64,000 nt of DNA from Parastagonospora avenae f. sp. tritici 18332-5 (lineage: Eukaryota; Ascomycota; Dothideomycetes; Pleosporales; Phaeosphaeriaceae), in contig JAFJTR010000001.1 of assembly GCA_022559985.1 (NCBI GenBank), positions 310,001-374,000 of the forward strand. The letters run 5' to 3'. The translations under genes and the position numbers were made by a program. The stretch's first letter is position 1; each line of letters begins with the position of its first letter. The notes under the pieces were generated by a model. That model made no database searches. It worked only from the letters and a program-made list of their open reading frames with translations, and was not told the origin of the DNA. Shown here one piece after another: positions 1-11,183 of the stretch.

Positions 1-781
1 CGCCCCCACTACCCATTCTCCACCATCCCCCCATTCCCCTACCAACCCACTAACCCACTAACCCACCAAAAAATAGAATTCCTCATAGCACCCTTCTCCG
101 AAGGCAAATAGCTTAGATACGCGGTCCGATTCGAATCCACGCCCTTAATGAAACCCACTTGTGATGAAAGTGGTTAATAATCTGAATGCAGATGGATGAT
201 TGCTACGCCTATATGTGAGATCATGCAAGATCAGCAGTATGTGATGCTGTCTGAGAAGTGTAGCTCTGATGATGGGATGATGGAGGATTGGAGTGGATAT
301 ATAGAGGATGTGTGGGCTGAAGGGAGTTCAGATAGAAGCACAAAGCGTGCGTAGCAGAGTGGAACGGGCTGTTTATTTCGATGCTCTTGTGGGCCTCATG
401 ATTGGAAGCGAGCGAGTAGGTGCGTGTTGTGTTGTTGTTGTTGTTGTTGTGGTGGTGGTGGTGGTGGTGGCAGGTACGCTTAGCGAGCGTATTCGTGGAA
501 GGAAGGAGCGAGGCACGACCTGCACATCGATTAGCATTACACGACCAACGCATCCACAAGCATCTCCAGGTAGAAAAGGTACTCGAGATGCATAAGTGCC
601 ACAATGGGAGGTATTAAATCTTGTATATTTCAGAGCTGCAAGGCAAGGTGTAGACGAGCGTTACAAATTCGCCCAAACCAAAGCTCCATGCCCACCATAA
701 ACCATGCTCTTTGTCTAGCCATGAAGTCATGAATTTGTATCCTTTTCTTACTCCCGCGAACTATGATACAAAGAAGTGCGC
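1..781. other. intergenic, 3' side of acl2; window edge
   Basis: No convincing gene is visible. The first 70 bases are C-rich with short tandem AACCCACT units (about 44-66). A compound microsatellite lies at about 425-470. The remainder probably includes the acl2 3' UTR and terminator, which cannot be placed exactly. Confidence 0.6.
425..470. repeat. compound trinucleotide microsatellite (GTT)n-(GGT)n
   Basis: About 25 bases of GTT repeats run directly into about 20 bases of GGT repeats. The short ORFs that read through it as poly-Val, poly-Trp or His/Asn runs are by-products of the repeat and not evidence of genes. Confidence 0.95.
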
Positions 782-2694
782 TTAACCGGAGAACTCCTTG
801 ATGTCGGTAGTCTTGCCGGGGACGAGCGCCAAAGGCACGATACCTGAAACGTGCATCTCTGGGCCGAAGACGTGCATGTTGAGGCCGAGCTCCTGGCCGA
901 CGTTCTTGATGTTCTTGAGACCCTCCTGGTAGTTGGGGCCCGCACGACGGATCCAGATCTGGACGTTGTGCTCGACGAGAAGGGGTGCAACTTCCCTCAG
1001 TGCGCGGATGACACCCTTGAAGGTGGACGCGACGTTGGTGAAGTTGGCAATACCACCACCGATGAACAGGACCTTGCCCTCCTCGTGCTGAGGAGCACGG
1101 AGCATGAGATCGAGGACTGTGCGGGCGTAGTGGAAGGTCTGCGTCTCAGTGGGAGCACCAGAGTACTCACCGTAGTTGGCGAGTTCACTGGCAAAACCAG
1201 CAGAGGCGATCGCATCGGCGTAGACGACGGACGCACCACCACCAGCAACTAGAGTCCAAACACGGCCGGTGGCGTTGAGGATAGTAAGCTTAAGCGACGC
1301 ACCGGTCTTGGCGTCCATCTCAGCGATGTAGGCCTCCTCCTTGCTCATCTCACGACCGAAGGGAGCGGGGAACTCCATGGGTGGACCAACATCGATGTTA
1401 GTCTTAGCGTCCTTTACAAGACCGAGCGGCGTGCCGAGAGCAGTTGCGCTGCGTGCAATCGCCCACTTAGCACCGCACTCGAATTCAGCAGTCTGGTCAA
1501 GCTTGGCAGCGAGATCGAGGAAGTGAACCTCTGCAGAGGTGGCATCCGCGTTGGGGATGACGACGAGAGGGTTGATCTCGAGGTAGCTATGAGGTACGTC
1601 AGCCCTGTGTAGTGTCGAGGTGTGAAGGTGTACTCACGTGAACTGGCAGTCAACGTAGACGGCGTATAACCGCGAGATGAAGTCGACGAGGACATTGTGT
1701 ACACCCTTAGGAACCTTGCTCAAGAGGGTGGAAGCGATTTGCTCGTTGGATGGGTACTCCTTGAGGTCGACGGGAATGAGAAGCTTCTCAGCCTTCTCAT
1801 CGACATCGCCAACATCAACACCACCCTCGTGGGTGAAGAGGATCCAATCACCCTAAGCGACAGTCAGCGATCGGATCGGGCCATGCATGATTGGCGCGAT
1901 CGCCGAAAGCGATCAAGAAGAGCCGCAACACCATAAAGAAGAAATTAACTGCGGGCTGGAAGCGTCCAACAGGCAAGGAAGTGTGGTGAATTGACATGTG
2001 AAAGTGGACGTGCGTATAGCAGGAACGTAGGTGCTTTGCAGAAGTGGGTCTGCACGTTTCCCTTCGTCCGGCCGGCCTTCAAACAAAACAGATAGGGCGC
2101 CCGTCTGCTTTAGTGAACCGTCTTTTGCACTTTTTTACAAAAACCCCGGCACGTGCAAAATGTTCTTCGCACGCGCACCGACGCGCCTGGAGGGGAAATC
2201 GGCGGAAAGGACGTGAACCGCGCACGCCTTGAAAAAGATGGAAATGAACGTACCTCTCGCACAGAGTTGATGTTGATGTAGTACTCCGTGTCTTGGGGAT
2301 GGGGCACAAAAGGCTCGACGAGGAACTGCCTCAGCACACCGTCGACCGTCTCGACCTTCTGCGGCTTTCCAGCCCTCTCCGCGATCCACTCCTTGGCCTC
2401 GGCCCACTCCTTGTTCAGCGCAAGGAGACCGCTCTTGCCTCGCCTCTTGATCAGCTGGTCTGGCTTCGCGACGAACTTGGAGCCAGGCGTCAGCAACCAC
2501 GGGTATGTGGCCTCGGCCTGATCGAGCACGCCCCGGACATCGGCATCCGCTGGAAAGTACAGCGATGCGAGCTTCGGCGGCGGGTTGTGTGTGGCAGATG
2601 CGGGCAGGGGAGTGGGCTTGATGACGGGGGCGCGGGTGAGGTGGTAGTTGAGGATGGCCTTGCCGTCGGCCTCGAGGATGGATTTGGCAGACAT
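782..2694 (-). CDS. acl2: ATP-citrate synthase subunit 2 (ATP-grasp/citrate-binding half)
   Basis: This is the smaller subunit of cytosolic ATP-citrate lyase, which converts citrate, CoA and ATP to acetyl-CoA, oxaloacetate, ADP and phosphate. Fungi split the animal ACLY into two proteins and this one matches its N-terminal half. Exons on the minus strand are 2694-2254, 1852-1638 and 1586-782, giving 486 residues. The introns are 1853-2253 (401 bp, unusually long) and 1587-1637. The ATP-grasp/succinyl-CoA synthetase beta-like region contains HEGGVDVGDVD just after intron 1 and the glycine-rich FIGGGIANFTNVA near the C-terminus. The start MSAKSILEADGKAIL matches the family. The gene is divergent from acl1, so shared regulation is likely. 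Identity is very secure from family knowledge. Confidence 0.96.
1853..2253 (-). other. acl2: long (401 bp) first intron of acl2
   Basis: The donor GTACGT follows ...NSVRE and the acceptor CTTAG precedes GDWILF, with phase 0 on both sides. The interval has stops in the acl2 frame. It is about eight times the usual intron length in this window. Confidence 0.85.
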
Positions 2695-3787
2695 TGTGAG
2701 GGAGGGTCAAGCTAGAGCTGGTGAGTGCGGCTCTCTATGAGGATATGAAGCTCGCGTGAGCACGGCAAAGAAAAGACAATGCTTTAGGGCGGCACTGAAG
2801 CGAGTTCTGGGTGGTGACACGGCAATGTGGCAGCGGAGAGGAATGTCCGAGCAGATGTGAGGGTTCGGAGGGCGTGGAGGAGGGGAAGCCGGGTTCAAGA
2901 GCTGAAGCCGACACGGGGTTGCTGGGACGTACCTATATCTGGTTGAGGTGCAGGAGCGGGCCAACAAGAGAAGTGTGAGGAATTGATGGCGCGGAATGCG
3001 TGGTCAGACGAATACCTGCTGGGCGAGCGTCAATCGGCGGTGTCGTTTTTTCAATCGCGTTGAGGATGCGCAGGGTCTGGGATATGCACACTAAAAACTC
3101 GGCGCCCCTCTAAGCCAACCACGACGAGGCTTGCGAGTAGCCAGGCACAGCAGCGACGACGGGGACCGACAGCACCGGACAACCCAGAACCCCGATATTT
3201 CGAAGCCGACGGGTATTTGGACATGCCAGCACCAGCTGCTGTTTGATTCCACCAGCTCGAATCCCCCGCATTCCCCCAGAACCGCCATCCCGAGCGCGAC
3301 AGAGTGCTCGCAAGACATACGGGTCTCCTCTCACCGCCCGGTCGTTCCTGCCTAGCGGGGCGCTCGGCCTTTCCCCAACAACGCAAGATCAAAGCAGGGA
3401 CCGCGCAGCTCAACACCGCCAGAAGACACACGAGTCCCAATTCTTCGGAAATAGTCGCCAACATTCTCTCTCGCAACTTCTTCCCTTTCCATCGTAGTCC
3501 TCCGCATTGCCCTTCCGTCTGGCATTGCATCCAAAAGGTGAGTCGACCCCTCGCTCCTGCCTCGCGAGCATCCATCCCACCTGCCGCGAGTCCGCGCGCC
3601 TAGCCCAGCTTCTGCTTCAGCTTTTTTTCGGACGCCGTCTCAGTCCTCACGTCAGCCAGCACCTCTCGCCAGACGTTCCGGCCCTGCACCACGCAATTGC
3701 GAGCTCTACTGACTGCAGCCCCGCACTACAGACCCTAGAGACATTTGTTTGAAGCTCTACACCTGCTCCTGAAGCACCACGGCCACC
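2695..3787. promoter_or_regulatory. bidirectional acl2/acl1 promoter region
   Basis: This roughly 1.1 kb stretch separates the start codons of the divergent acl2 and acl1 genes and holds no coding gene that I can support. A consensus splice donor (AAAAG/GTGAGT, intron from 3538) sits in the acl1 leader. Candidate acceptors follow at about 3622, 3718 or 3730, so a 5'-UTR intron is plausible but not proven. Co-regulation of the two subunits from this region is inferred from the arrangement. Confidence 0.6.
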
Positions 3788-6016
3788 ATGTCTTCCGCAC
3801 AAACCCCCAGCCAGGCGGCCACCTCGACCGACGGCCTGTCTGCCAACGACAACATCCGCCGTTTCGCAGCTCCCAGCCGCCCAATGAGCCCGCCCGCCGC
3901 ACACACCCTCTTCCACCCGAAGACACGATGCTTCGTCTAGTAAGAGCCCGCACCTGCTGCATTTGTGAGAGGGAAGCTCTAACAGCCTGTCTAGCGGACT
4001 GCAGCCCCGTGCCGTGCAGGGCATGCTCGACTTCGACTTCATCTGCAAGCGCAAGCAGCCCTCGGTGGCCGGTATCATCTACACATTCGGCGGTCAGTTT
4101 GTGAGCAAAATGTGCGTGCCAAGCCCCGATCAGCATCTGCAGAAACAAGGCTAATGGCGACACAGGTACTGGGGAACCAGCGAGACTCTGCTGCCCGTCT
4201 ACCAGGACGTAGGCAAGGCCATTGCCAAGCACGCAGATGTCGACACCGTCGTCAACTTCGCCTCGTCGCGATCCGTATACCAGTCGACAATGGAGCTCCT
4301 CGAGTTCCCGCAAATCAAGTCGATTGCCATCATTGCCGAGGGTGTTCCCGAGCGTGTAAGTAGCCTCCGACGGGTTGCAGCAGTGCTTCGGACCGTTTTC
4401 TAGCCTTTGAAGAATTGTCCGACGTCTGCCTGCCTGCAACCACGTGCTCTTGTCAAAAACCATGAAATCTAGCTGACAGCTACTAGCGTGCCCGTGAAAT
4501 CCTTCATGTCGCCCAGAAGAAGGGTGTCACTATCATCGGCCCCGCTACCGTCGGAGGTATCAAGCCCGGCGCGTTCAAGATCGGCAACACCGGAGGTATG
4601 ATGGACAACATCGTCGCTTCCAAGCTGTACCGCCCCGGCTCCGTCTCATACGTCTCCAAGTCCGGAGGTATGTCCAACGAGCTGAACAACATCATTGCCA
4701 ACACCACAGACGGTGTCCTTGAGGGTGTTGCCATCGGTGGTGACAGGTACCCCGGTACCACCTTCATCGATCACGTTCTGCGATACCAGGCCGACCCCGA
4801 CTGCAAGATCATCGTGCTGCTCGGTGAGGTTGGTGGTGTTGAGGAGTACCGTGTCATCGAGGCCGTCAAGTCTGGCCAAGTCAACAAGCCCATCGTTGCT
4901 TGGGCCATCGGTACCGTTGCCGGTATGCTCAAGACTGAGGTCCAGTTTGGCCACGCTGGTTCGTTCGCCAACTCTCAGCTCGAGACTGCCGTGACCAAGA
5001 ACAACTCTATGCGTGAAGCTGGCATCTACGTGCCCGAGACCTTCGAGGAGATGCCTGGCACTCTTGCTCAGGTTTACCAGAAGCTCCTCAAGGACGGCAC
5101 CATCAACCCCAAGCCTGAGCCCGTTGTTCCCAAGATTCCCATTGACTACTCATGGGCGCAAGAGCTTGGTCTTATCCGTAAGCCTGCTGCCTTCATTTCT
5201 ACCATTTCCGACGACCGTGGCCAAGAGCTGCTTTACGCTGGTATGCCCATCTCCGACGTCTTCCGAGAGGAGATCGGAATCGGAGGTGTCATGTCCCTGC
5301 TTTGGTTCCGTCGCCGTCTGCCCAACTACGCTAGCCGTTTCCTCGAGATGGTGCTTATGTTGACCGCCGACCACGGTCCCGCTGTCTCGGGTGCCATGAA
5401 CACCATCATCACCACCCGTGCTGGTAAGGATCTCATCAGCGCGTTGGTCTCTGGTCTTTTGACCATCGGTTCGCGATTCGGTGGTGCCCTTGACGGAGCC
5501 GCTGAGGAGTTCAGCAAGGCTTTCGACAAGGGTCTCAGCCCCCGTGACTTCGTCGACACCATGCGCAAGGAGAACAAGCTCATTCCCGGTATCGGACACA
5601 GGATCAAGTCCCGCAACAACCCCGATCTCCGTGTCGAGCTCGTCAAGGAGTACGTCAAGAAGCACTTCCCCAGCACCAAGCTGCTCGACTATGCTCTCGC
5701 CGTTGAGTCCGTTACCACGTCGAAGAAAGACAACCTGATTCTGAATGTCGACGGCTGCATTGCTGTCTGCTTCGTCGATCTTGTTCGCAACTCCGGCTCC
5801 TTCACCCAGGAGGAGGCTGAGGACTACCTGAAGATGGGTGTCCTCAACGGTCTCTTCGTGCTCGGCCGATCCATTGGTCTGATTGCCCATTTCCTCGACC
5901 AGAAGCGTCTGCGCACTGGTCTTTACAGGCATCCTTGGGACGACATCACCTACCTCCTGCCTTCCCTGCAGGGCGGCGCACCAGGTGCGGAGGGTCGTGT
6001 TGAGGTTACCTTGTAA
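3788..6016 (+). CDS. acl1: ATP-citrate synthase subunit 1 (CoA-ligase/citrate-lyase half)
   Basis: This is the larger subunit of cytosolic ATP-citrate lyase, supplying acetyl-CoA for lipid, sterol and polyketide synthesis and for histone acetylation. Exons 3788-3939, 3995-4111, 4166-4355 and 4487-6016 encode 662 residues, normal for the family. The CoA-binding/succinyl-CoA synthetase alpha-like part comes first (GLQPRAVQGMLDFDF, then GPATVGGIKPG). The phosphohistidine motif FGHAGS has its His near residue 309. The C-terminal third is the citrate-synthase-like domain, with HGPAVSGAMNTI and IPGIGHRIKS. The start ATG has a good context (GCCACCATG) and leads directly into the family N-terminus. 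The partner subunit acl2 is divergent next door. Confidence 0.97.
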
Positions 6017-7524
6017 GTTCTGAATTATGATTAAAGGACAAATGAAGGGTATATCCGGTTCTGGTCATCAAGTACTTGATCTGAACAGGCGTTTTGAGCG
6101 TGGTGGATTAGACAAAGTTCTTGCACTGTAGCAACATGCGCTTTTGCTGTGGAGCGGTGAGATATAGTATTGTAATGTCACATGAACAAGCACTTCGACG
6201 TTCCTTGGTTGCGATGCGTGAAAGTGCCATTTCACTCGTCGAATTTGGGCTAATTGCGACACAATCAACGCGCAGCACCGCACGAGCCTGACACCTCCAT
6301 TGTACAAGCACGGTATGCTTGAAGCCAATGTGAGGCGCTGGATCTTCCGACCTCAACCTCACTTGTCCGACATGGTGCTGGTTGACTACTTGCAGGTCAG
6401 TCCAGAACATTTCTGCAGCTTCCGATTTCGATAGCTTTGGTGCATCGGACACATTCAAAGTGACGCACATCTGCATGTGAGATAGATCGGCTTACTTCAT
6501 TTCCCCTACTGAGTTCATCATCCGGATGCAACGGATGTGCTGCGACTAGAGTGATGAAGGTTGTTAGTACACCACTTGGCTCACCTACGCCTAGATACCT
6601 CCTACCATAACCAAGCGCGGCGTGAGTTGCTTGCCTTAAACTTCAATGTTTAGCATGCTTCGTAACAATAAGCGTATTCCCGGGCCTAGCTATATATATC
6701 CTGCACTTTCTGCAACATCGAGGTGACACCCCTTAGCCCTCATCGCATAAGCACGCAGGTACAGGACGCATCGAAGGCTTCATCTACAGGCTTCCAAGTG
6801 CTGCGCGGTTATATTCCCTGAAGATGAATAGACCTATGACGTCTTCTTCTCACCGGCCGTACCACGGTTGGGTAACAATCGGTACTTGAGAGTAAGACCT
6901 AGACTGAACTTAGCGTGGCTCGCCCGTCTTTAGCAAAGGGAGGAACGGACTCCGCGGCACGGCTGCTTACCCCCACTACCAGCCTCCTCACTTCAGACAA
7001 TGACCATCGACAAGAGAATCGCATGTGGTGGTCTTGTCGTTTGGGATGCATCATCGTTACGCGCATCAACCGCAATGGGATGCGGTTTTGAGGAATGCGA
7101 CCTCTTTATTCTTGCCCCTAACGGTTTGCAACCACCAAAATTTGCTCACGCAGCTCATGCAACTTTGTATACACAAGCGCCAGTCATGATGTCGCAAGCA
7201 GGTCGGCTGCAGCTACCCCGCTAGGATGTCGTTAGCTCGAGCTGCAGGCTGATGCTCATGCTATACCCCCGCTCCCTGGGTATGAGCTCACGAGTAGCAA
7301 GTCAATTGGGGGCCACTACACCTCTTTCATGCTTTCAGATAAGCTTCTTAGTCTGTCACCGGTCTCGTGAGCATGGGTAGCTGCATGCAATAGACCGAGA
7401 AGATAAGTATCCTGCCATGCGCCCGCGGTGTTACGGAGTTCAGCCTTGCTGCTGGCCATCCTCGCATCAGCTTTCTCACATACCGTATCTGTCGTATTGA
7501 GGTCGTCGTGCAATCTATTCTATC
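6017..7524. other. intergenic, no supported gene
   Basis: About 1.5 kb follow acl1. Only short unrelated ORFs occur (for example 122 codons on the minus strand at 6108-6476) and none shows a recognisable domain or splice pattern. The distal part should hold the promoter of the 7525 gene. Confidence 0.55.
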
Positions 7525-9314
7525 ATGTTAAAACTTGTCGTCGCAAGCCTGGCTTCCGCTTGGCTTGCCAGTGCCCAAGAAACTGACAATGATGTCTATC
7601 ATCCCCACGCTGCTTTCGCATTGGTCCGTACTGGAGAGCGCACTCCTACTCTTCGAAGAGGAGATCCTGTTCTCACTGCATTCGGTGCGCAGCAAATGTT
7701 TACACTTGGTCAAAACTTCAGGACTCGCTACATCACCGGAAATGCGCCAGATGGTTTGGGTGTCCAGCATATTACTGGAATGTCGACCGATGCGTTGAAC
7801 AATGACCAGATCTCGGTCCAAACATCATCCCAGCAGCATGTGGTGTCTTCGGCACAGGCGTTCATGCAGGGCCTTTATCCTCCGCGCAACATTGCCAATA
7901 GCAACGGCACAGGAAGCTCTACTGGACTCCTCGCTAACGGCAGCGCTATTGACTTTCCGCTTGGTGGATATCAGTATGCCAGTATCCAGTCATCGAGTTA
8001 TGTTGACCCCGACTCCGTATTCGTATCTGGGAACCAGAATTGCCCTACCGCTCAGCAGGCAGCTATGATGTACCACACAACATCCGACTTCTATAACACC
8101 AAGACAGCAAGCGATGACTTCTATGATAAGCTGAATCTCGATTGGTTCGAAGGAAATCTGATACCAGAGCAACTGTGAGTATAGCCAGATCTCAAGAAGA
8201 TCAAGAACGTGACACTGACCAGCTTCTTAGCAACTACATCAATGCAATCGAGATAAATGACTACCTGCAATACCAGTACAACCACAATAGCAGCATTTAC
8301 CGTGCTCTGGCCAACGACTCCTCTTTTGCTGGAGTGTACGAAGAAGTTCGCACGCTTGCAGACGAACACGCGTGGTATCGTTATGGCAACACCTCCTCGC
8401 CCGCCGTTGATGCGGACAATCAAGCTATCGGAGGCAAAACACTTGCAGCCAGCATCTTGAACACCTTCCAGCTACTAGTCGCCGACAGACTAAGCCCTGG
8501 CGATCCCAACGACATCTCCTCGCCGCTCACCTTCTTATTCTCCGAGCCAGAGTCATTCATCTCCCTCATCAGCATAATGATGGCGGACTACCGCGACGAC
8601 TACTTCCGCTCCATACCCCCCTTCGCCTCCGCCCTGGTCTTCGAAATCTTCAGCACTGGAAAAAATAACACATTCCCGACCACCCAAGACGACCTATGGG
8701 TGCGATTCTACTTCCAAAACGGCACAGATTTCGACGCAAACCAACTCACCGCGTTCCCCATCTTCGGCAACGGACCCAGCAGAACGGACATGCAGTGGAA
8801 GGAGTTTGAAGATCTCTTTACTCGAGTGAAAATCGACACGCTGCAGGAGTGGTGTACTTCGTGCAATAGCCCAGCGCTCTTCTGCTGGGGCGTAGACAAT
8901 ACCAGCGTCCTCCCTTCCACGCGCGAAAAGCACAGTGCCATCAGCCCAGTCATAGCCGGCGTGATCGGCGCCCTCGTCGCCCTCGCAGTCGCACTCCTCC
9001 TCTTCGGCCTCGCAATGCTCCTCGGTGGAATACGTTTCCATCGCGTGCAGCGCAACAAGAAATCCGAACTCGGCGGCGGCTTCAAGGGCTCGGCGAAACT
9101 CGCGTCGGATCCGGACCTCAGTCTCGCGAAGAACGGGGCGCCTCCTGCTGGGATCAGTTTTGCGCCTGAGGGGAAGAGGGGGCATGAACGCGTGGGAAGT
9201 TGGGAATTGAGGCAGAAGGAGTTTGGGGGAGATCTGGGCGGGCGCGAGAGGGAGAGTTTGGAGGGGATTGACGGGGTTGCGGGAAAGCCTGTTTTGCCTA
9301 GTGAACATGTTTGA
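7525..9314 (+). CDS. membrane-anchored histidine-acid-phosphatase-like protein, predicted inactive
   Basis: Exons 7525-8174 and 8231-9314 (intron 56 bp, GTGAGT...TTAG) encode 577 residues. An N-terminal signal peptide of about 18 residues ends at ...LASAQ. The fold looks like the histidine phosphatase superfamily, branch 2 (phytase/acid phosphatase). The diagnostic RHGxRxP appears as RTGERTP (residues 35-41), so the catalytic His is Thr. Where the family has the C-terminal HD motif, just before PPFAS, this protein reads SEPESF (about 321-326), so the second catalytic pair is lost too. A single membrane helix (about 454-482) precedes a basic cytoplasmic tail of about 95 residues. The predicted topology is type I, with an outside pseudo-phosphatase domain carrying several N-x-S/T sites. 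Family membership is fairly secure; lack of activity is inferred. Confidence 0.82.
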
Positions 9315-9642
9315 TGGTTTTTGGTGGGGGAAGATTAGAAATTCTTTTGCGTTTGTGGTTTGGATGCAGTGAAGAGGGTGTAGTTGAGAAGTGGCTTTTT
9401 ATTTTTCGTACAGTCGTGATACCCCGGCTATGCGGCCATTTGACAGTACATATCATATGCTCATATAGACGCTCGCTTGGGACTCGAATTGAAGGTTCAG
9501 TTAGCATTGAGTGTATCTGATATCTTACTTTCAAGTTCACCACATCTCCGCATATCTTCACTTGCCTCTCGCTCTCTCAAAACTCATCTTACCCCAGTAA
9601 ATATATATCATCTTATCCACCATCTCACTAAATACTAAACCA
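9315..9642. other. intergenic, 3' region of the phosphatase-like gene
   Basis: The sequence is AT-richer, with no ORF of note. It probably contains the 3' UTR of the upstream gene and the 5' flank of the tRNA-like element. Confidence 0.5.
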
Positions 9643-9800
9643 GGATGCGTGGTCTAATGGTCAAGACGCTCACACAATACGACCACCGTGACGGCGGTTC
9701 CTAGTTGGACCCACGGGGCGCCGTGAGAGACCGCTGGACTGCTTGCTTAATTGCAAGCTGGGTGATGTGAGAGGTGCACGTTCGATTTGTGCCGCGTCCG
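9643..9800 (+). tRNA. tRNA-like Pol III gene with a long (about 85 nt) insert; anticodon uncertain
   Basis: The ends form a 7-bp acceptor stem: GGATGCG (9643-9649) with CGCGTCC (9793-9799), one G-U pair, and discriminator G9800. A D arm (GTCT 9652-9655 with AGAC 9664-9667) lies in a clear A box, TGGTCTAATGG. A T arm (GCACG/TGTGC around loop TTCGATT, 9776-9792) carries a B box. CTCAC (9669-9673) pairs with GTGAG (9767-9771) as an anticodon stem. T-runs just downstream look like a Pol III terminator. The interior is far longer than a mature tRNA and contains a perfect GCTTGC/GCAAGC hairpin, so an intron of about 85 nt is likely. Simple counting would place AAT (Ile) at 34-36, but position 33 is then C instead of U, so identity is unresolved. 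It could be a pseudogene or a tRNA-derived element. Confidence 0.55.
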
Positions 9801-10311
9801 TATTTTCTTTTTCGCTTGATTCAAATTGGGAATGTCTGCGATGCTGCTTCTAGTCCTGTGTTCTTACTCACTGGTCAACTATATCACTTCATTCCTTCTC
9901 TCATGCTCGATCGGATCACCTCACTTTACTTTTTGCCAACCCGCGAAGTATGACCCCACTTAATGTGCAGCAGGTATGGGAAAGAGCATTGTTAATATTA
10001 CACCATCCATACCTAGGTACTTTCGGATGCGTCACCTAGTGGCTGTGGCTCGCAGGTATGAGGAGTTACAACTCCTGTTCCAACGTATGCGAGACGTGCG
10101 TTCATTCGCAGCCGCAGCGCGTTTGTGGTTTGTGAGAACATCTTTGAACAGCATTCTTTCAGTCATTCCAGATGTCAGAAGACAAAGTAACAAGCTTCGT
10201 GTGTTTGCTATATGGAGCTCAATGACAGCAAACGCAAGTATGCATGTGACATATAACACGAGCGCTATGCATAAATGCTTTCCCTCCTTCAGCTAGAACC
10301 ATGCAATAACA
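9801..10311. other. intergenic, no supported gene
   Basis: A 106-codon ORF at 9976-10296 has no recognisable features and ends just before the next gene. It is treated as chance. The interval includes the promoter of the 10312 gene. Confidence 0.5.
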
Positions 10312-10807
10312 ATGAGTCGTACCGAACAACATACCTTCTTGGTTCAGGCCCAGACCCACACCGAGCTCGTCGAAGAAGCGCTCTGTAAGTACCAGTATGC
10401 TTGCATAACTAACTATGCAAAATCTGCTAACCGCGTCTTCAGCACTCATTGCAGCCATGTACGGCTCGAGATACCCAGCATATTCCACCTTCGACATCCT
10501 CATCGGCGCTCATCAGCACACTGCCAACAAGACGCAGACTATGTACGTCACCCGCGCGATCGTCTACAAAGAAAAGACATACAAGGACTGGGAGATTGTA
10601 GAGATCCGACGATGCGCTTTTGACACAGCGATTGAATCACTGGAGAACTTTGTCAAGATGTTGAGGGAAGAGTTTGGCATCATGGCTTGTAGGTTTGTCC
10701 ATATGTGTTGTTCTCCGGGAAATGCTGACAATTTGGTAGCGCGTATTGAACAGCGAGCGGTCGGAAATGTGCGGGATGCTTTGGGCATGGCTCCGTTGCA
10801 GGAGTGA
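10312..10807 (+). CDS. small conserved-looking protein of unknown function
   Basis: Exons 10312-10384, 10443-10688 and 10740-10807 encode 128 residues. Both introns are canonical (GTAAGT...TTCAG, 58 bp; GTAGGT...GGTAG, 51 bp) and phases agree, which is the main support for a real gene. The protein starts MSRTEQHTFLVQAQTHTELV. It has no signal peptide or membrane segment and is a mix of predicted helix and strand with Tyr/Lys-rich stretches (YVTRAIVYKEKTYKDWE). I do not recognise the family. The upstream intergenic region is short on the tRNA side, and the minus-strand neighbour is convergent. Confidence 0.7.
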
Positions 10808-11183
10808 AGGACCGATGGGTGAGGACGGGAAAGGCTTGGAGTTGGATTTTGAGGAAATTGGGAAATTGGGAAGGTCGTTCTGTACCTACTCACATGAAGT
10901 CACTGCTTTCTATACCACCTTCAGTGAGATCAATTTGTGCTAGACTTGAAGCTATGCTGGCTAGTGGAATCATATTTCTTAATGTAAAGCACCTGAGAGC
11001 GGGTAGATATTCATAATGATGACTTTGTAAATTGAGAGCACTCAATCGTAGAAATAAACGCATTTGCTGTTTATGCACCCGATGAAATAGGACAGACGAC
11101 ACGGTGTTATGTGGCCAATTCAGCTTTTGGAGCTACTGCCTCGTAGAACCGTTTTCACGCGCGGTATGTACCTTAAGATATCT
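10808..11183. other. intergenic between convergent genes
   Basis: This 376 bp interval lies between the 3' ends of the 10312 gene and the minus-strand membrane gene. Nothing beyond presumed 3' UTRs is seen. Confidence 0.5.

Noticed and set aside
120..160. TTCGAATCC-like B box that might mark a tRNA
   Set aside because: The flanks do not form a T stem, and no matching acceptor or D arm lies within 90 bases upstream.
221..617. ORFs with poly-His/Asn, poly-Val or poly-Trp runs
   Set aside because: They are translations of the GTT/GGT microsatellite in different frames.
5150..5932. 260-codon minus-strand ORF
   Set aside because: It is antisense to the acl1 coding exon; codon bias of acl1 keeps the opposite frame open.
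6108..6476. 122-codon minus-strand ORF
   Set aside because: No domain, no splice sites, unremarkable composition; lies in the acl1 3' flank.
9669..9771. Resemblance of part of the tRNA-like insert to 5S rRNA (ATACGACCA)
   Set aside because: Only one short match at the 5' end; the rest does not follow the 5S sequence or structure.
9976..10296. 106-codon plus-strand ORF between the tRNA-like element and the 10312 gene
   Set aside because: No recognisable features and no splice support; likely chance or leader sequence.
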